The notes beneath the pieces were generated by a model, which was given only the letters and a program-made list of their open reading frames with translations, ran no database searches and was not told the origin of the DNA. A program made the translations under genes and the position numbers. Source: Clostridiaceae bacterium (lineage in GTDB: Bacteria > Bacillota > Clostridia > Oscillospirales > Butyricicoccaceae). Taken from it: a stretch of 14,576 nt of DNA. The DNA lies in NCBI GenBank assembly GCA_016293155.1, contig JAEDEU010000035.1:1-14576 (forward strand), given 5' to 3'. This document shows positions 5,232 through 13,456 of the stretch, piece after piece. The stretch's first letter is position 1. Each line of letters starts with the position of its first letter.

Positions 5232-7871
5232 GTGACAAACGAACTGCCAAAGACCTATGACCCTTCCGCAACCGAAGACAAGCTCTATCGGTTCTGGGAG
5301 GAGAACGGATACTTCAACGCTGAAGTAGATGAGAACAAAAAGCCATATACCATTGTAATTCCGCCCCCAAATGTTACCGGACAGCTGCACATGGGTCACG
5401 CATTTGACGAGACCCTGCAGGATATCCTGATCCGTACCAAGCGTATGCAGGGCTATTCCGCACTGTGGATGCCGGGCACCGACCACGCAGGCATTGCAAC
5501 CCAGATCAAGGTTGAGGAGAACCTGCGCAAGGAGGAGGGACTGACCCGCTATGACCTTGGCCGCGAGGAGTTCCTCAAGCGCGTCTGGGCATGGAAGGAG
5601 CAGTACGGCAACCGCATTATCGAGCAGCTCAAGAAGCTGGGTTCCTCCTGTGACTGGCGCCGTGAGCGCTTCACCATGGACGAGGGATGTTCCAAGGCGG
5701 TTAAGGAAGTATTTGTCAACCTTTACAACAAGGGGCTGATCTATAAGGGCAGCCGTATCATCAACTGGTGCCCGCACTGCATCACGGCGCTGTCGGATGC
5801 CGAGGTTGAGTACGAGGAGCAGGACGGCAAGCTGTGGCACATCCGCTATCCGATTGCGGGCACGGATGAATCCCTGATTGTCGCAACCACCCGTCCGGAG
5901 ACCTATATGGGCGATACCGGTGTAGCCGTCAACCCGAACGATGAGCGCTATACCCATCTGATCGGCAAGAAGGCGGTTCTGCCGCTGATGAACCGTGAGA
6001 TCCCGATCTTCGCAGACGAGTACGTTGAGATGGAGTTCGGTACCGGCTGCGTTAAGGTTACGCCGTGCCATGACCCGAACGACTTCGAGATGGGTCAGCG
6101 CCATAATCTGGAGCAGATTCTGGTATTCAACGACGATGCCACCGTCAATGAAAACGGCGGCAAGTACGAGGGTCTTGACCGTATGGAATGCCGCAAGCAG
6201 GTCATCGCAGATCTGGATGCAGCAGGATACCTGGTTAAGATCGAGGATCACAAGCACAATGTCGGCACCTGCTACCGCTGCGGTACGGTTGTCGAGCCGA
6301 TTACCTCCGCACAGTGGTTCGTCAAGATGGCACCGCTCGCAGAGGATGCAATCCGTGTCGTCAACGAGGGCGAGATCAAGTTTGTTCCGGAGCGCTTCTC
6401 CAAGACCTATACCCGCTGGATGGAGAATGTACACGACTGGTGTATCTCCCGTCAGCTGTGGTGGGGTCATCAGATTCCGGCGTACTACTGCGATGACTGC
6501 GGCGAGATGACGGTTTCTAAGACCGATGTCACCGTCTGCCCGAAGTGCGGCGGCACACATATTCATCAGGAAGAGGACGTACTGGATACCTGGTTCTCCT
6601 CCGCACTGTGGCCGTTCTCCACACTGGGCTGGCCGGACAACACCAAGGAGCTGGAGTATTTCTATCCGACCAACACGCTGGTCACCGGCTATGATATTAT
6701 CTTCTTCTGGGTTGCCCGCATGATCTTCTCCGGCATGGAGCATATGAAGCAGAAGCCGTTTGACACCGTATATATTCACGGTCTGGTACGCGACGCACAG
6801 GGTCGCAAGATGTCCAAGTCGCTAGGCAACGGCGTTGACCCACTGCTGGTCATCAAGGACTACGGCGCGGATGCCCTGCGCTTCACGCTGGCAACCGGCA
6901 ATTCGCCCGGCAACGATATGCGCTATTCCAAGGAGCGCGTTGAGGCAAGCCGTAACTTCTGCAACAAGATCTGGAACGCATCCCGTTTCATTCAGATGAA
7001 TCTGACCATTGATAAGGTTCAGCTGCCGGCTGAGCTGACCATGGAGGATAAGTGGATTCTGTCCAAGTTCAATACGCTGGTTCAGGATGTCACGACCAAC
7101 ATTGACAAGTACGAGCTGGGTATTGCGGCACAGAAGCTGTACGACTTTATCTGGGACAACTTCTGCGACTGGTATATCGAGATCACCAAGACCAGACTTC
7201 AGAACAAGGATGATGTGACTGCCTGCGAGAATGCGCAGTCCGTTCTGTGCTATGTTCTGTCCGAGACCATGAAGCTGCTGCATCCGTTCATGCCGTTTAT
7301 CACTGAGACCATCTGGCAGGCTCTGCCGCACGAGGGTGAGTCCATTATGATCTCCGAGTGGCCGAAGTATGACGAGGGTCTGTGCTTCCCGGCTGAGGAG
7401 GCTCAGATGGAGCTGCTGATGGAGAGCATTCGTGCAATCCGTAACCGCCGTGCGGAGATGAACGTTCCGCCGTCCAAGAAGGCGCAGGTATTTGTTGTCA
7501 CCGGGGACGATGCAGTCAAGGCAACCTTCGCCGCAGGTGAGGCATTCTTCCTCAAGCTGGCATATGCGTCTGGCATGACCGTTGCGGATACCGCTCCGGC
7601 AGATGCCGCAAAGATGGTATCCATTGTCACCGGCGACATCATGATGTACCTGCCGATGAACGAGCTGATTGACTTTGAAAAGGAAAAGGCTCGTCTGAAC
7701 AAGGAGCTGGCAAAGGCAGAGAAGGATCTGAAGTTCCTGTCCGGCAAGCTGAACAATCCGGGCTTCCTGGCAAAGGCTCCGGAAAAGGTTGTTGCAGGTG
7801 AGCGCGCGAAGGCAGAGAAGCTGCAGGAGCAGATCGCAAAGCTGCACGAGAGCATCGCGGCACTCGGATGA
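5232..7871 (+). CDS. valS: Valyl-tRNA synthetase
   Basis: The 879-residue class Ia synthetase has the normal bacterial ValRS length. It charges tRNA-Val in the cytosol and edits mischarged Thr. PPPNVTGQLHMGH carries the HIGH-type motif at residues 53-56. The CP1 editing domain contains TTRPET (219-224) and CHDPNDFEMG. Zinc-type cysteine pairs (CYRC, CDDC, CPKC) precede DVLDTWFSSALWPFS. KMSKS is at 526-530. The anticodon-binding domain follows, and the C-terminus is a Lys/Glu-rich coiled coil (about 815-879), as expected for ValRS. The start is GTG at 5232 (VTNELPKTYDPS), with a GAAGGGAG ribosome binding site 9 nt upstream. An in-frame ATG at 5169 lies only two bases past the terminator T-tract, lacks an SD and would add 21 non-family residues. 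Confidence 0.97.
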   Translation: MTNELPKTYDPSATEDKLYRFWEENGYFNAEVDENKKPYTIVIPPPNVTGQLHMGHAFDETLQDILIRTKRMQGYSALWMPGTDHAGIATQIKVEENLRKEEGLTRYDLGREEFLKRVWAWKEQYGNRIIEQLKKLGSSCDWRRERFTMDEGCSKAVKEVFVNLYNKGLIYKGSRIINWCPHCITALSDAEVEYEEQDGKLWHIRYPIAGTDESLIVATTRPETYMGDTGVAVNPNDERYTHLIGKKAVLPLMNREIPIFADEYVEMEFGTGCVKVTPCHDPNDFEMGQRHNLEQILVFNDDATVNENGGKYEGLDRMECRKQVIADLDAAGYLVKIEDHKHNVGTCYRCGTVVEPITSAQWFVKMAPLAEDAIRVVNEGEIKFVPERFSKTYTRWMENVHDWCISRQLWWGHQIPAYYCDDCGEMTVSKTDVTVCPKCGGTHIHQEEDVLDTWFSSALWPFSTLGWPDNTKELEYFYPTNTLVTGYDIIFFWVARMIFSGMEHMKQKPFDTVYIHGLVRDAQGRKMSKSLGNGVDPLLVIKDYGADALRFTLATGNSPGNDMRYSKERVEASRNFCNKIWNASRFIQMNLTIDKVQLPAELTMEDKWILSKFNTLVQDVTTNIDKYELGIAAQKLYDFIWDNFCDWYIEITKTRLQNKDDVTACENAQSVLCYVLSETMKLLHPFMPFITETIWQALPHEGESIMISEWPKYDEGLCFPAEEAQMELLMESIRAIRNRRAEMNVPPSKKAQVFVVTGDDAVKATFAAGEAFFLKLAYASGMTVADTAPADAAKMVSIVTGDIMMYLPMNELIDFEKEKARLNKELAKAEKDLKFLSGKLNNPGFLAKAPEKVVAGERAKAEKLQEQIAKLHESIAALG

Positions 7872-9148
7872 TTCAGGATACCTTGGCTGTGATTCATTCC
7901 CATGGCAGATTCAGCGGGCGTGCGGGGCTTCACCGCATCCGCGCCCTGCTGGATGCGTTGGGAAATCCACAGCAGCAGTTAAAGTTTGTCCATATTGCAG
8001 GGACGAACGGAAAGGGCAGCACGGCGGCAATGACTGCGAATGTGCTGGAGCAGGCCGGTTATAAGACCGGTCTGTTCGTTTCCCCGTATCTGGTTGATTT
8101 TCGGGAACGCATCCGTGTAAACGGCGAATATATCAGCGAAACCGACCTGATTGCCGTACAGGAAAAGGTGACTGCCGCAGAGGAGAACTTAACATTTCCG
8201 GATGGAGAGTGCATCGGCGAGTTTGAATATACGACCGCGATGGCGATGGTATATTTTGCTTCCGTGCACTGTGATATTGTTGTGCTGGAGGTCGGCCTTG
8301 GCGGACGCTACGATGCGACGAATATCATTGATCCGCCGGAGGCCTGCGTTCTGACCAGTGTGTCACTGGATCATATGGCGGTGCTGGGCAATACCGTGGA
8401 GGAAATCGCGGCGGACAAGTGCTATATCATCAAACCGGGCACGGATGTTGTCAGCTATCCAAAGCAGACCGGACACGTGCCGGATGTGATTCGCGCGCGC
8501 TGTGAACAGGTCGGCGCATCCTATCGACTGCCGTCAGATGCTCGGATTCTGTCATCGGATATCACCGGAAGTGACTTTGTGTATCAGGGAAACCCCTATC
8601 ATGTCTCAATGATCGGAGAGCATCAGGTATATAATGCACTGACGGCGATTGAAGTGATCCACGTTTTACAGGAAAAAGGATACCATATCACGCAGGAGCA
8701 CATAGCTGAAGGCATTCGCAGCACCCGTTTTGACGGCAGACTGGAAATTGTCCGTGAGCATCCGCTGACCATTCTGGACGGTGCACACAATCAGGACGGC
8801 GTGGCCGCGCTGTGCCGCGTACTGGATGAGCTGCTGTATGACAAACGGATTGTGATGGTGCTCGGCATGGTATCGGATAAGGCGTTTGAGGACTGTGCCG
8901 CACAGCTGTCCAAACGAGCAGATATGCTGTTTGCCGCCGCACCGTCGGACAATCCGCGGGCGCTGGACAGTGCCGTGATTGCACAGCTGGCATCCGAACA
9001 CTGCGCACAGGTCACGGACTGCGGCACGCTGTCCGAGGCGATTGCACAGGCGCGGCAATGCGCCGGTGCACGGGATGTACTTTTGATCTGCGGCTCGCTG
9101 TATCTGGTCGGAGAAGCAAAAAAAATTCTGGATTCTTCCACTAAGTGA
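7868..9148 (+). CDS. folC: Bifunctional folylpolyglutamate synthase / dihydrofolate synthase
   Basis: The 426-residue Mur-ligase-fold enzyme adds glutamate to dihydropteroate and folates using ATP, in folate synthesis and retention. Visible are the P-loop GTNGKGS (45-51), FRERIRVNG, FEYTTAMAMVYFA, VLEVGLGGRYDATN, SLDHMAVLGNTVEEIAADK with the metal-binding His, and TRFDGRLE followed by LDGAHNQDG. The last is usually DGAHNP, so Gln for Pro is a mild variation. The ATG overlaps the valS stop as ATGA, with no strong SD, so translation is probably coupled to valS. Both genes then fall under the Val T-box. A terminator follows 26 nt after the stop. valS-folC pairing is common in Firmicutes. Confidence 0.95.
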   Translation: MIQDTLAVIHSHGRFSGRAGLHRIRALLDALGNPQQQLKFVHIAGTNGKGSTAAMTANVLEQAGYKTGLFVSPYLVDFRERIRVNGEYISETDLIAVQEKVTAAEENLTFPDGECIGEFEYTTAMAMVYFASVHCDIVVLEVGLGGRYDATNIIDPPEACVLTSVSLDHMAVLGNTVEEIAADKCYIIKPGTDVVSYPKQTGHVPDVIRARCEQVGASYRLPSDARILSSDITGSDFVYQGNPYHVSMIGEHQVYNALTAIEVIHVLQEKGYHITQEHIAEGIRSTRFDGRLEIVREHPLTILDGAHNQDGVAALCRVLDELLYDKRIVMVLGMVSDKAFEDCAAQLSKRADMLFAAAPSDNPRALDSAVIAQLASEHCAQVTDCGTLSEAIAQARQCAGARDVLLICGSLYLVGEAKKILDSSTK

Positions 9149-9174
9149 CAAAAAATAAAATATTGATTTTCTAT

Positions 9175-9235
9175 AATAAGACTGTCAAACACGCCGAATC
9201 GGTAACGAAGGGCGCGTGGACGGTCTTATTTTTTT
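9175..9235 (+). terminator. Terminator of the valS-folC operon
   Basis: AATAAGACTGTC (9175-9186) pairs with GACGGTCTTATT (9219-9230), 12 bp with one G-T wobble, and runs into a T-tract to 9235. The loop is unusually long (32 nt) and has a weak inner CGCC/GGCG stem. Confidence 0.82.
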
Positions 9236-9281
9236 GCCTAAGGGCATCGGTTCTCAGGCACATCCTGAAGGAGGGACAAGT

Positions 9282-9629
9282 ATGAAGTTGACTCATCAGC
9301 GGGAAGCGGACGGGATTGTGATCCGCTACTACGGTGAGCTCGGTCATCACGAAGCGGCAAAAAGCATCGAATATCTGGAAAAAATTATGACACTGTATGC
9401 TTCAGATGCGATTATTCTGGATCTTTCCGGTATGACATTTATGGACAGCTCGGGGATTGCGGTTGTGCTCAATGCACAGCGCAATGTGATGGGCTTCGGA
9501 CAGAGCTTTTGCGTGCGCAATGCCCCGGAGCATGCGATGCGTATTTTTCGTGCAGCAGGCATCCCGGCACGGGTTCATTTTGAAACCGTGCCGCTGACGG
9601 CGGGCAGTACAAAGGGGGGAGCGGAATGA
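9282..9629 (+). CDS. spoIIAA: Anti-sigma F factor antagonist
   Basis: The 115-residue STAS-domain protein is the first gene of the spoIIA operon and close to the usual 116 residues. Unphosphorylated SpoIIAA binds SpoIIAB and frees sigma F in the forespore; SpoIIAB inactivates it by phosphorylating a serine. The signature IILDLSGMTFMDSSGIAVVL is present, and the second Ser of DSSG (residue 57) corresponds to the phosphorylated Ser58 of Bacillus subtilis. The start at 9282 is chosen because GAAGGAGGG lies just upstream and the N-terminus then matches the family. The frame is open further up to an ATG at 9216, but that lies inside the folC terminator. It overlaps spoIIAB by ATGA. Confidence 0.95.
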   Translation: MKLTHQREADGIVIRYYGELGHHEAAKSIEYLEKIMTLYASDAIILDLSGMTFMDSSGIAVVLNAQRNVMGFGQSFCVRNAPEHAMRIFRAAGIPARVHFETVPLTAGSTKGGAE

Positions 9630-10075
9630 CGCGCAGACAGATTAATCAGATGAGCCTGAAATTTGACAGCCGTTCCAATAATGAGAGCTTCGCCCGCCAG
9701 ACCGTGGCGGCGTTTGCCGCGCAGCTGGATCCGACCATTGATGAGCTCAACGACATTAAAACCGCCGTCAGCGAAGCGGTGACCAACTGTATCGTACATG
9801 CTTACCGGGAGCAGATGGGATACATAACCGTCACAGTGCGGCTGTTTGATACCAACGAAGTACAGATTACAATCAAGGACAGAGGCTGCGGCATTCCGGA
9901 TGTAAAGCAGGCGATGCAGCCAATGTTCACGACGGGAGACAGTGAGCGCTCCGGCATGGGATTTACCATTATGGAGAGCTTTATGGATCGTCTGCGCATC
10001 ACCTCGCGTCAGGGCATGGGAACACTCGTGACGATGACCAAACGCATTTCTATGCGTCCGAAGCGGGATGGATGA
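9626..10075 (+). CDS. spoIIAB: Anti-sigma F factor, serine-protein kinase
   Basis: The 149-residue GHKL-type ATPase/kinase holds sigma F inactive and phosphorylates SpoIIAA. Family signatures are NNESFARQTVAAFAAQLDP, the N-box SEAVTNCIVHAY (about 49-60, with the presumed catalytic Glu50 and Mg-binding Asn54), the G1 box KDRGCGIPD (about 84-92), FTTGDSERSGMGFTIME with the ATP-lid and G2 box (101-117), and MGTLVTMTK near the end. All key residues are present. The ATG is within the spoIIAA stop, with a purine-rich AAAGGGGGGAG before it. It overlaps sigF by 8 nt. These overlaps fit the need for a controlled ratio of the three proteins. Confidence 0.96.
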   Translation: MTRRQINQMSLKFDSRSNNESFARQTVAAFAAQLDPTIDELNDIKTAVSEAVTNCIVHAYREQMGYITVTVRLFDTNEVQITIKDRGCGIPDVKQAMQPMFTTGDSERSGMGFTIMESFMDRLRITSRQGMGTLVTMTKRISMRPKRDG

Positions 10076-10775
10076 TCGGTTTGAGCTGATCCTCCGCGCA
10101 CAGCAGGGGGATAACGATGCCTGCGAACAGCTGCTGAAGGAAAATGCAGGCTTGATTTGGAGCATCGTCCGGCGCTTTACCGGACACGGCGTGGAAACGG
10201 ATGATTTGTACCAGCTGGGAAGCCTCGGATTCCTCAAGGCGGTACGCAGCTTTGATATCAATTACGGCACACAGTTTTCCACCTATGCGGTTCCCAAAAT
10301 CAGCGGGGAAATCCGGCGGTTTCTGCGCGATGACGGCATGATAAAGGTGAGCCGTTCGGTGCGGGATCTGGCAGTACAGGTGTCGCGTCTGCGCACCGCG
10401 ATCATTACAAAAACCGGTACGGAACCGAGCATCGGAGAGCTGGCACAGCAGCTGGAGGTTACGCCGGAGGAAATTGCGATGTGTGAGAACGCAACCGCAC
10501 CGACCGATTCTCTCCAGCGCGAGGTTGGAGAGGACGGCAGCACGATGGAGCGGATTCTGGGAGATGACGGCATTGAGGATAGTATCGTGGACAGCGTTGT
10601 TGTCCGCGAATGCATTCAGAAGCTGCCGGAAAAGGAACGCAAGGTTATTTTGCTGCGTTATTACCGCAGTCTGACACAGCAGCGCTGCGCGGAGCTGCTC
10701 GGCATCTCGCAGGTACAGGTATCACGCCTGGAACGGAGGGCAATTGCGCGGATGCGGGAACACATCGAGGTCTGA
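10068..10775 (+). CDS. sigF: RNA polymerase sporulation sigma factor F
   Basis: The 235-residue sigma-70 family protein (SpoIIAC) directs early forespore transcription. Region 2 spans about 25-95, with DDLYQLGSLGFLKAV, FSTYAVPKISGEIRRFLRDD and VSRSVRDL. Region 3 spans about 100-145, and region 4 about 181-232, with LPEKERKVILLRYYRSLTQQ and the helix-turn-helix LLGISQVQVSRLE. Compared with B. subtilis SigF, the N-terminal tail before region 2 is about 20 residues shorter. No other start codon exists in frame up to a stop at 10035-10037, so the short form is real unless the sequence has an error. The start overlaps spoIIAB and lacks a strong SD, so coupling is likely. Expected to be held by SpoIIAB until the forespore forms. 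Confidence 0.96.
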   Translation: MDDRFELILRAQQGDNDACEQLLKENAGLIWSIVRRFTGHGVETDDLYQLGSLGFLKAVRSFDINYGTQFSTYAVPKISGEIRRFLRDDGMIKVSRSVRDLAVQVSRLRTAIITKTGTEPSIGELAQQLEVTPEEIAMCENATAPTDSLQREVGEDGSTMERILGDDGIEDSIVDSVVVRECIQKLPEKERKVILLRYYRSLTQQRCAELLGISQVQVSRLERRAIARMREHIEV

Positions 10776-10776
10776 C

Positions 10777-10805
10777 TTGTTCCGCGCTGCGAAATATGGT
10801 ATACT
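10777..10805 (+). promoter_or_regulatory. Promoter of pcrA
   Basis: The -35 TTGTTC (10777-10782), a 17-bp spacer, and the -10 TATACT (10800-10805) begin one base after the sigF stop. There is no terminator between sigF and this site, so the helicase gene may also receive read-through from the spoIIA operon. Confidence 0.7.
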
Positions 10806-10850
10806 TACTCCTGTCCGTCAAGGAATCATCTATCGGATAAGGAGCATACC

Positions 10851-13250
10851 ATGCAGACAAATTTCGACATTCAATATGCTGCAATGCGTTCTGCTATCAT
10901 TGAGCGGGAGTTTCCGCAGCTCAATGACAAGCAGGCAGAAGCAGTATTTCATACGGAAGGCCCGCTGCTCATCCTCGCAGGAGCAGGAAGCGGCAAAACC
11001 ACTGTGCTCATCAACCGCATTATCAATCTGCTGCGGTTCGGAGAGGGATATTCCTGTGAATATGCCCCGGAGGGTGCAACCGAGGACGATCTTGCACTGC
11101 TGCGGGAGTATTTTGTCCAGCCGACCGAGGAGCTGCGAACAAGTGCAGAGCTTTTGTGTGCGGTAGATCCCCCGCGCCCGTGGAATATTATTGCCATTAC
11201 CTTTACCAATAAGGCGGCAAAGGAGCTTCAGGAGCGTCTGGAGCGGGCGGTCGGTGCCGACTGCGCAAACCAGATCTGGGCGTCTACCTTCCATTCCGCG
11301 TGCGTCCGCATCCTGCGCCGGGATATCGAAAAGCTCGGTTACGGCAAGACATTTACGATTTACGATACCGATGACCAGAAGCGCGTGCTGACTGCGATTT
11401 TAAAACGCCGCAATCTGAATGAGAAGATCTTTGATGTGCGTACAATCGCCGGTCTGATCGGCAGAGCGAAGGACAATCTGCTGACACCGAAGGAATATGC
11501 CGCTGAGGTCAAGGGCGATGAATTCAAAACTACGGTTGCATCCATTTATCGGGAATACGCCAAGACGCTGCGCGAGTCCAATGCGTTGGATTTTGATGAT
11601 ATTATTATGAAAACCGTCCAGCTGCTTCAGGAGAACGAGGATGTGCTGGAGTATTATCAGCGCAAATTCCGCTATGTGCTCTGTGACGAGTATCAGGACA
11701 CCAACCATGCGCAGTATGTGCTCATCAGCCTGCTTGCGGGCGGCTATAAAAACATCTGTGTTGTCGGTGACGATGACCAGAGTATCTATAAATTCCGCGG
11801 TGCGACCATCACGAATATTCTGGAATTTGAGCAGCAGTACCGGAACGCCAAAACCATCCGTCTGGAGCAGAACTACCGCTCCACGCAGAACATTCTCTCC
11901 GCGGCAAACGAGGTCATCCGCAACAATACCCGCCGTAAGGGCAAAGAGCTGTGGACAGACAACGGCACCGGCGAGAAAATTCGTCTGCATCGTTCGGATA
12001 CGCAGGAGGGCGAGGCGGAATACATTGCGGAAACCATTCTGGACGGCTTTGCGCAGGGACATAGATGGGGAGAATATGCGATTCTGTACCGCAACCACGT
12101 GCTTTCCAACAATATCGAGAACGCGTTTAAGCGCAACAGTATTCCGTACCGCATTGTCAGCGGTCTGCGATTCTTCGACCGCGCCGAGGTCAAGGATATG
12201 CTGGCGTACCTGTGGGTGGTACTAAACCCGACCGATAATCTGCGCCTGAAGCGCATTATCAACGTGCCTGCACGCAAAATCGGTGCGCGCAGCATTGAGC
12301 TGGTCGAGCAGCTTGCAGAGCAGCATAACACCTCGATGTTCGACATTGCGGAGCGCGCCTCCGAATATCCGGAGATCGGCCGTGCGGCAAATGCACTGAT
12401 GAAGTTTGCTGCAATGATCCGCAGCCTTCAGAAAATGACCGAATATCTGGCGCTGGACGAGTTTTATGAGCAGCTGGTGGAAGCGAGCGGATATGTTCAG
12501 GCACTCAAGGATAAGGGCGGAGAAGAAGCACAGGGACGGATTGAGAACGTAATGGAGCTGAAATCCAACCTTGCAGACTTCTCTGAACGTACCGAAGTCC
12601 CGACCCTTGCCGGCTTCATGGAGGAAATTTCGCTGTTTACCGACATAGACCGGATGGATGCGGAGTCAGATGCCGTGGTCATGATGACGATGCACTCGGC
12701 AAAGGGACTGGAATTTCCATATGTATTCCTCTGCGGCATGGAGGACGGCATTTTTCCGGGCTTCCGCACGATGGGCAACGAGGAAGATCTGGAAGAGGAG
12801 CGCCGCCTGTGCTATGTTGCAATGACACGTGCGAAGCGGGAGCTGTATCTTACCTGTGCAGAGCGTCGTATGATGTACGGTCAGACCCGTTACTCGCGCC
12901 CGTCGCAGTTTCTGGAAGAAATCCCGGGTCAGTATCTGGATTCCAATGTCACGAAAACACGTTCCGAGCAGGCAGAGGAACAGCAGGCGAAGACCTTTGA
13001 GCATACCGCGCAGCCGTTCCGTTCGCGCAGAGCATTTGATGTTTCCGCGCGCCCGGCCAAGGCGAAGGCAACCATTCAGGCCATTGATTTGAAATGCGGT
13101 GATATGGTCAATCACAAGGCATTTGGTCGCGGCATGATTACCTCGTGTAAGCCGATGGGCGGGGACATGCTGCTTGAAATCACGTTTGACCGGGTGGGCA
13201 CCAAACGCCTGATGGCAAAATCCGCCATGCAGTTCATGAAGAAAGAATAA
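10851..13250 (+). CDS. pcrA: ATP-dependent DNA helicase, PcrA/UvrD family
   Basis: The 799-residue superfamily 1A 3'-5' helicase acts in repair, replication restart and clearing of replication-transcription conflicts. Motif I is AGAGSGKTT (43-51), motif Ia AITFTNKAAKEL (115-126), and motif II DEYQD (279-283), followed by motif III VVGDDDQSIYKFRGA and motif IV LEQNYRST. Motif V is MTMHSAKGLEFPYVF and motif VI YVAMTRAKRELYL (about 655-667). A Tudor-like C-terminal domain, GDMVNHKAFGRGMI (from about 747), is typical of PcrA and absent from Rep. Between motifs I and Ia lies an extra acidic stretch of about 45 residues (about 64-108). The ATG at 10851 follows AAGGAG by 6 nt. It has its own promoter and terminator. 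Confidence 0.93.
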   Translation: MQTNFDIQYAAMRSAIIEREFPQLNDKQAEAVFHTEGPLLILAGAGSGKTTVLINRIINLLRFGEGYSCEYAPEGATEDDLALLREYFVQPTEELRTSAELLCAVDPPRPWNIIAITFTNKAAKELQERLERAVGADCANQIWASTFHSACVRILRRDIEKLGYGKTFTIYDTDDQKRVLTAILKRRNLNEKIFDVRTIAGLIGRAKDNLLTPKEYAAEVKGDEFKTTVASIYREYAKTLRESNALDFDDIIMKTVQLLQENEDVLEYYQRKFRYVLCDEYQDTNHAQYVLISLLAGGYKNICVVGDDDQSIYKFRGATITNILEFEQQYRNAKTIRLEQNYRSTQNILSAANEVIRNNTRRKGKELWTDNGTGEKIRLHRSDTQEGEAEYIAETILDGFAQGHRWGEYAILYRNHVLSNNIENAFKRNSIPYRIVSGLRFFDRAEVKDMLAYLWVVLNPTDNLRLKRIINVPARKIGARSIELVEQLAEQHNTSMFDIAERASEYPEIGRAANALMKFAAMIRSLQKMTEYLALDEFYEQLVEASGYVQALKDKGGEEAQGRIENVMELKSNLADFSERTEVPTLAGFMEEISLFTDIDRMDAESDAVVMMTMHSAKGLEFPYVFLCGMEDGIFPGFRTMGNEEDLEEERRLCYVAMTRAKRELYLTCAERRMMYGQTRYSRPSQFLEEIPGQYLDSNVTKTRSEQAEEQQAKTFEHTAQPFRSRRAFDVSARPAKAKATIQAIDLKCGDMVNHKAFGRGMITSCKPMGGDMLLEITFDRVGTKRLMAKSAMQFMKKE

Positions 13251-13271
13251 CTTCATTACAACAAAAGCTCG

Positions 13272-13304
13272 ACGCTCTGCGCAGATTCAGCGCAGGGCGT
13301 TTTT
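13272..13304 (+). terminator. Terminator of pcrA
   Basis: ACGCTCTGCGC (13272-13282) pairs with GCGCAGGGCGT (13290-13300), 11 bp with one wobble, around a 7-nt loop. TTTTT follows. It lies 21 nt beyond the pcrA stop. Confidence 0.88.
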
Positions 13305-13399
13305 GCGCTGGTAAAAATGATTGGTGCCATCCAGGAAATAAATGAACAAAATTATTTTTTTGTACAGTAATATTGCGCATAGATAATACTACAATCGAC

Positions 13400-13428
13400 T
13401 TCCCTTTGCGGATATTCTGTGTTATAAT
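13400..13428 (+). promoter_or_regulatory. Candidate promoter of degV
   Basis: TGTTATAAT (13420-13428) is a consensus -10 with an extended TGn element. At 17 bp upstream, TTCCCT is a weak -35. Transcription would start near 13435, very close to the ribosome binding site. An alternative lies just upstream: TTGTAC (13360-13365), 16 bp, GATAAT (13382-13387). Confidence 0.55.
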
Positions 13429-13456
13429 AAGTACAATAAACGGCGGAGGTACAATC

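Noticed and set aside
4671..5235. Plus-strand open frames of 82-99 codons in the pheS-valS intergenic region
   Set aside because: They lie within the T-box leaders and promoters, whose RNA motifs explain the sequence.
5199..6779. A 526-codon open frame on the minus strand, antisense to valS, with further long frames antisense to the 3' part of valS
   Set aside because: valS is certain from its motifs over the whole length. The antisense frame has no family signature or SD; it follows from codon bias in the sense gene.
9172..9177. TATAAT as a -10 element for spoIIAA
   Set aside because: No -35 lies at proper distance (CAAAAA at 17 bp), and the hexamer overlaps the arm of the folC terminator stem, so a transcript would meet the terminator at once.
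13344..13364. AT-rich hairpin (ACAAAA/TTTTGT) upstream of degV
   Set aside because: Short and A/T only with no flanking signal; expected by chance in an AT-rich intergenic stretch.
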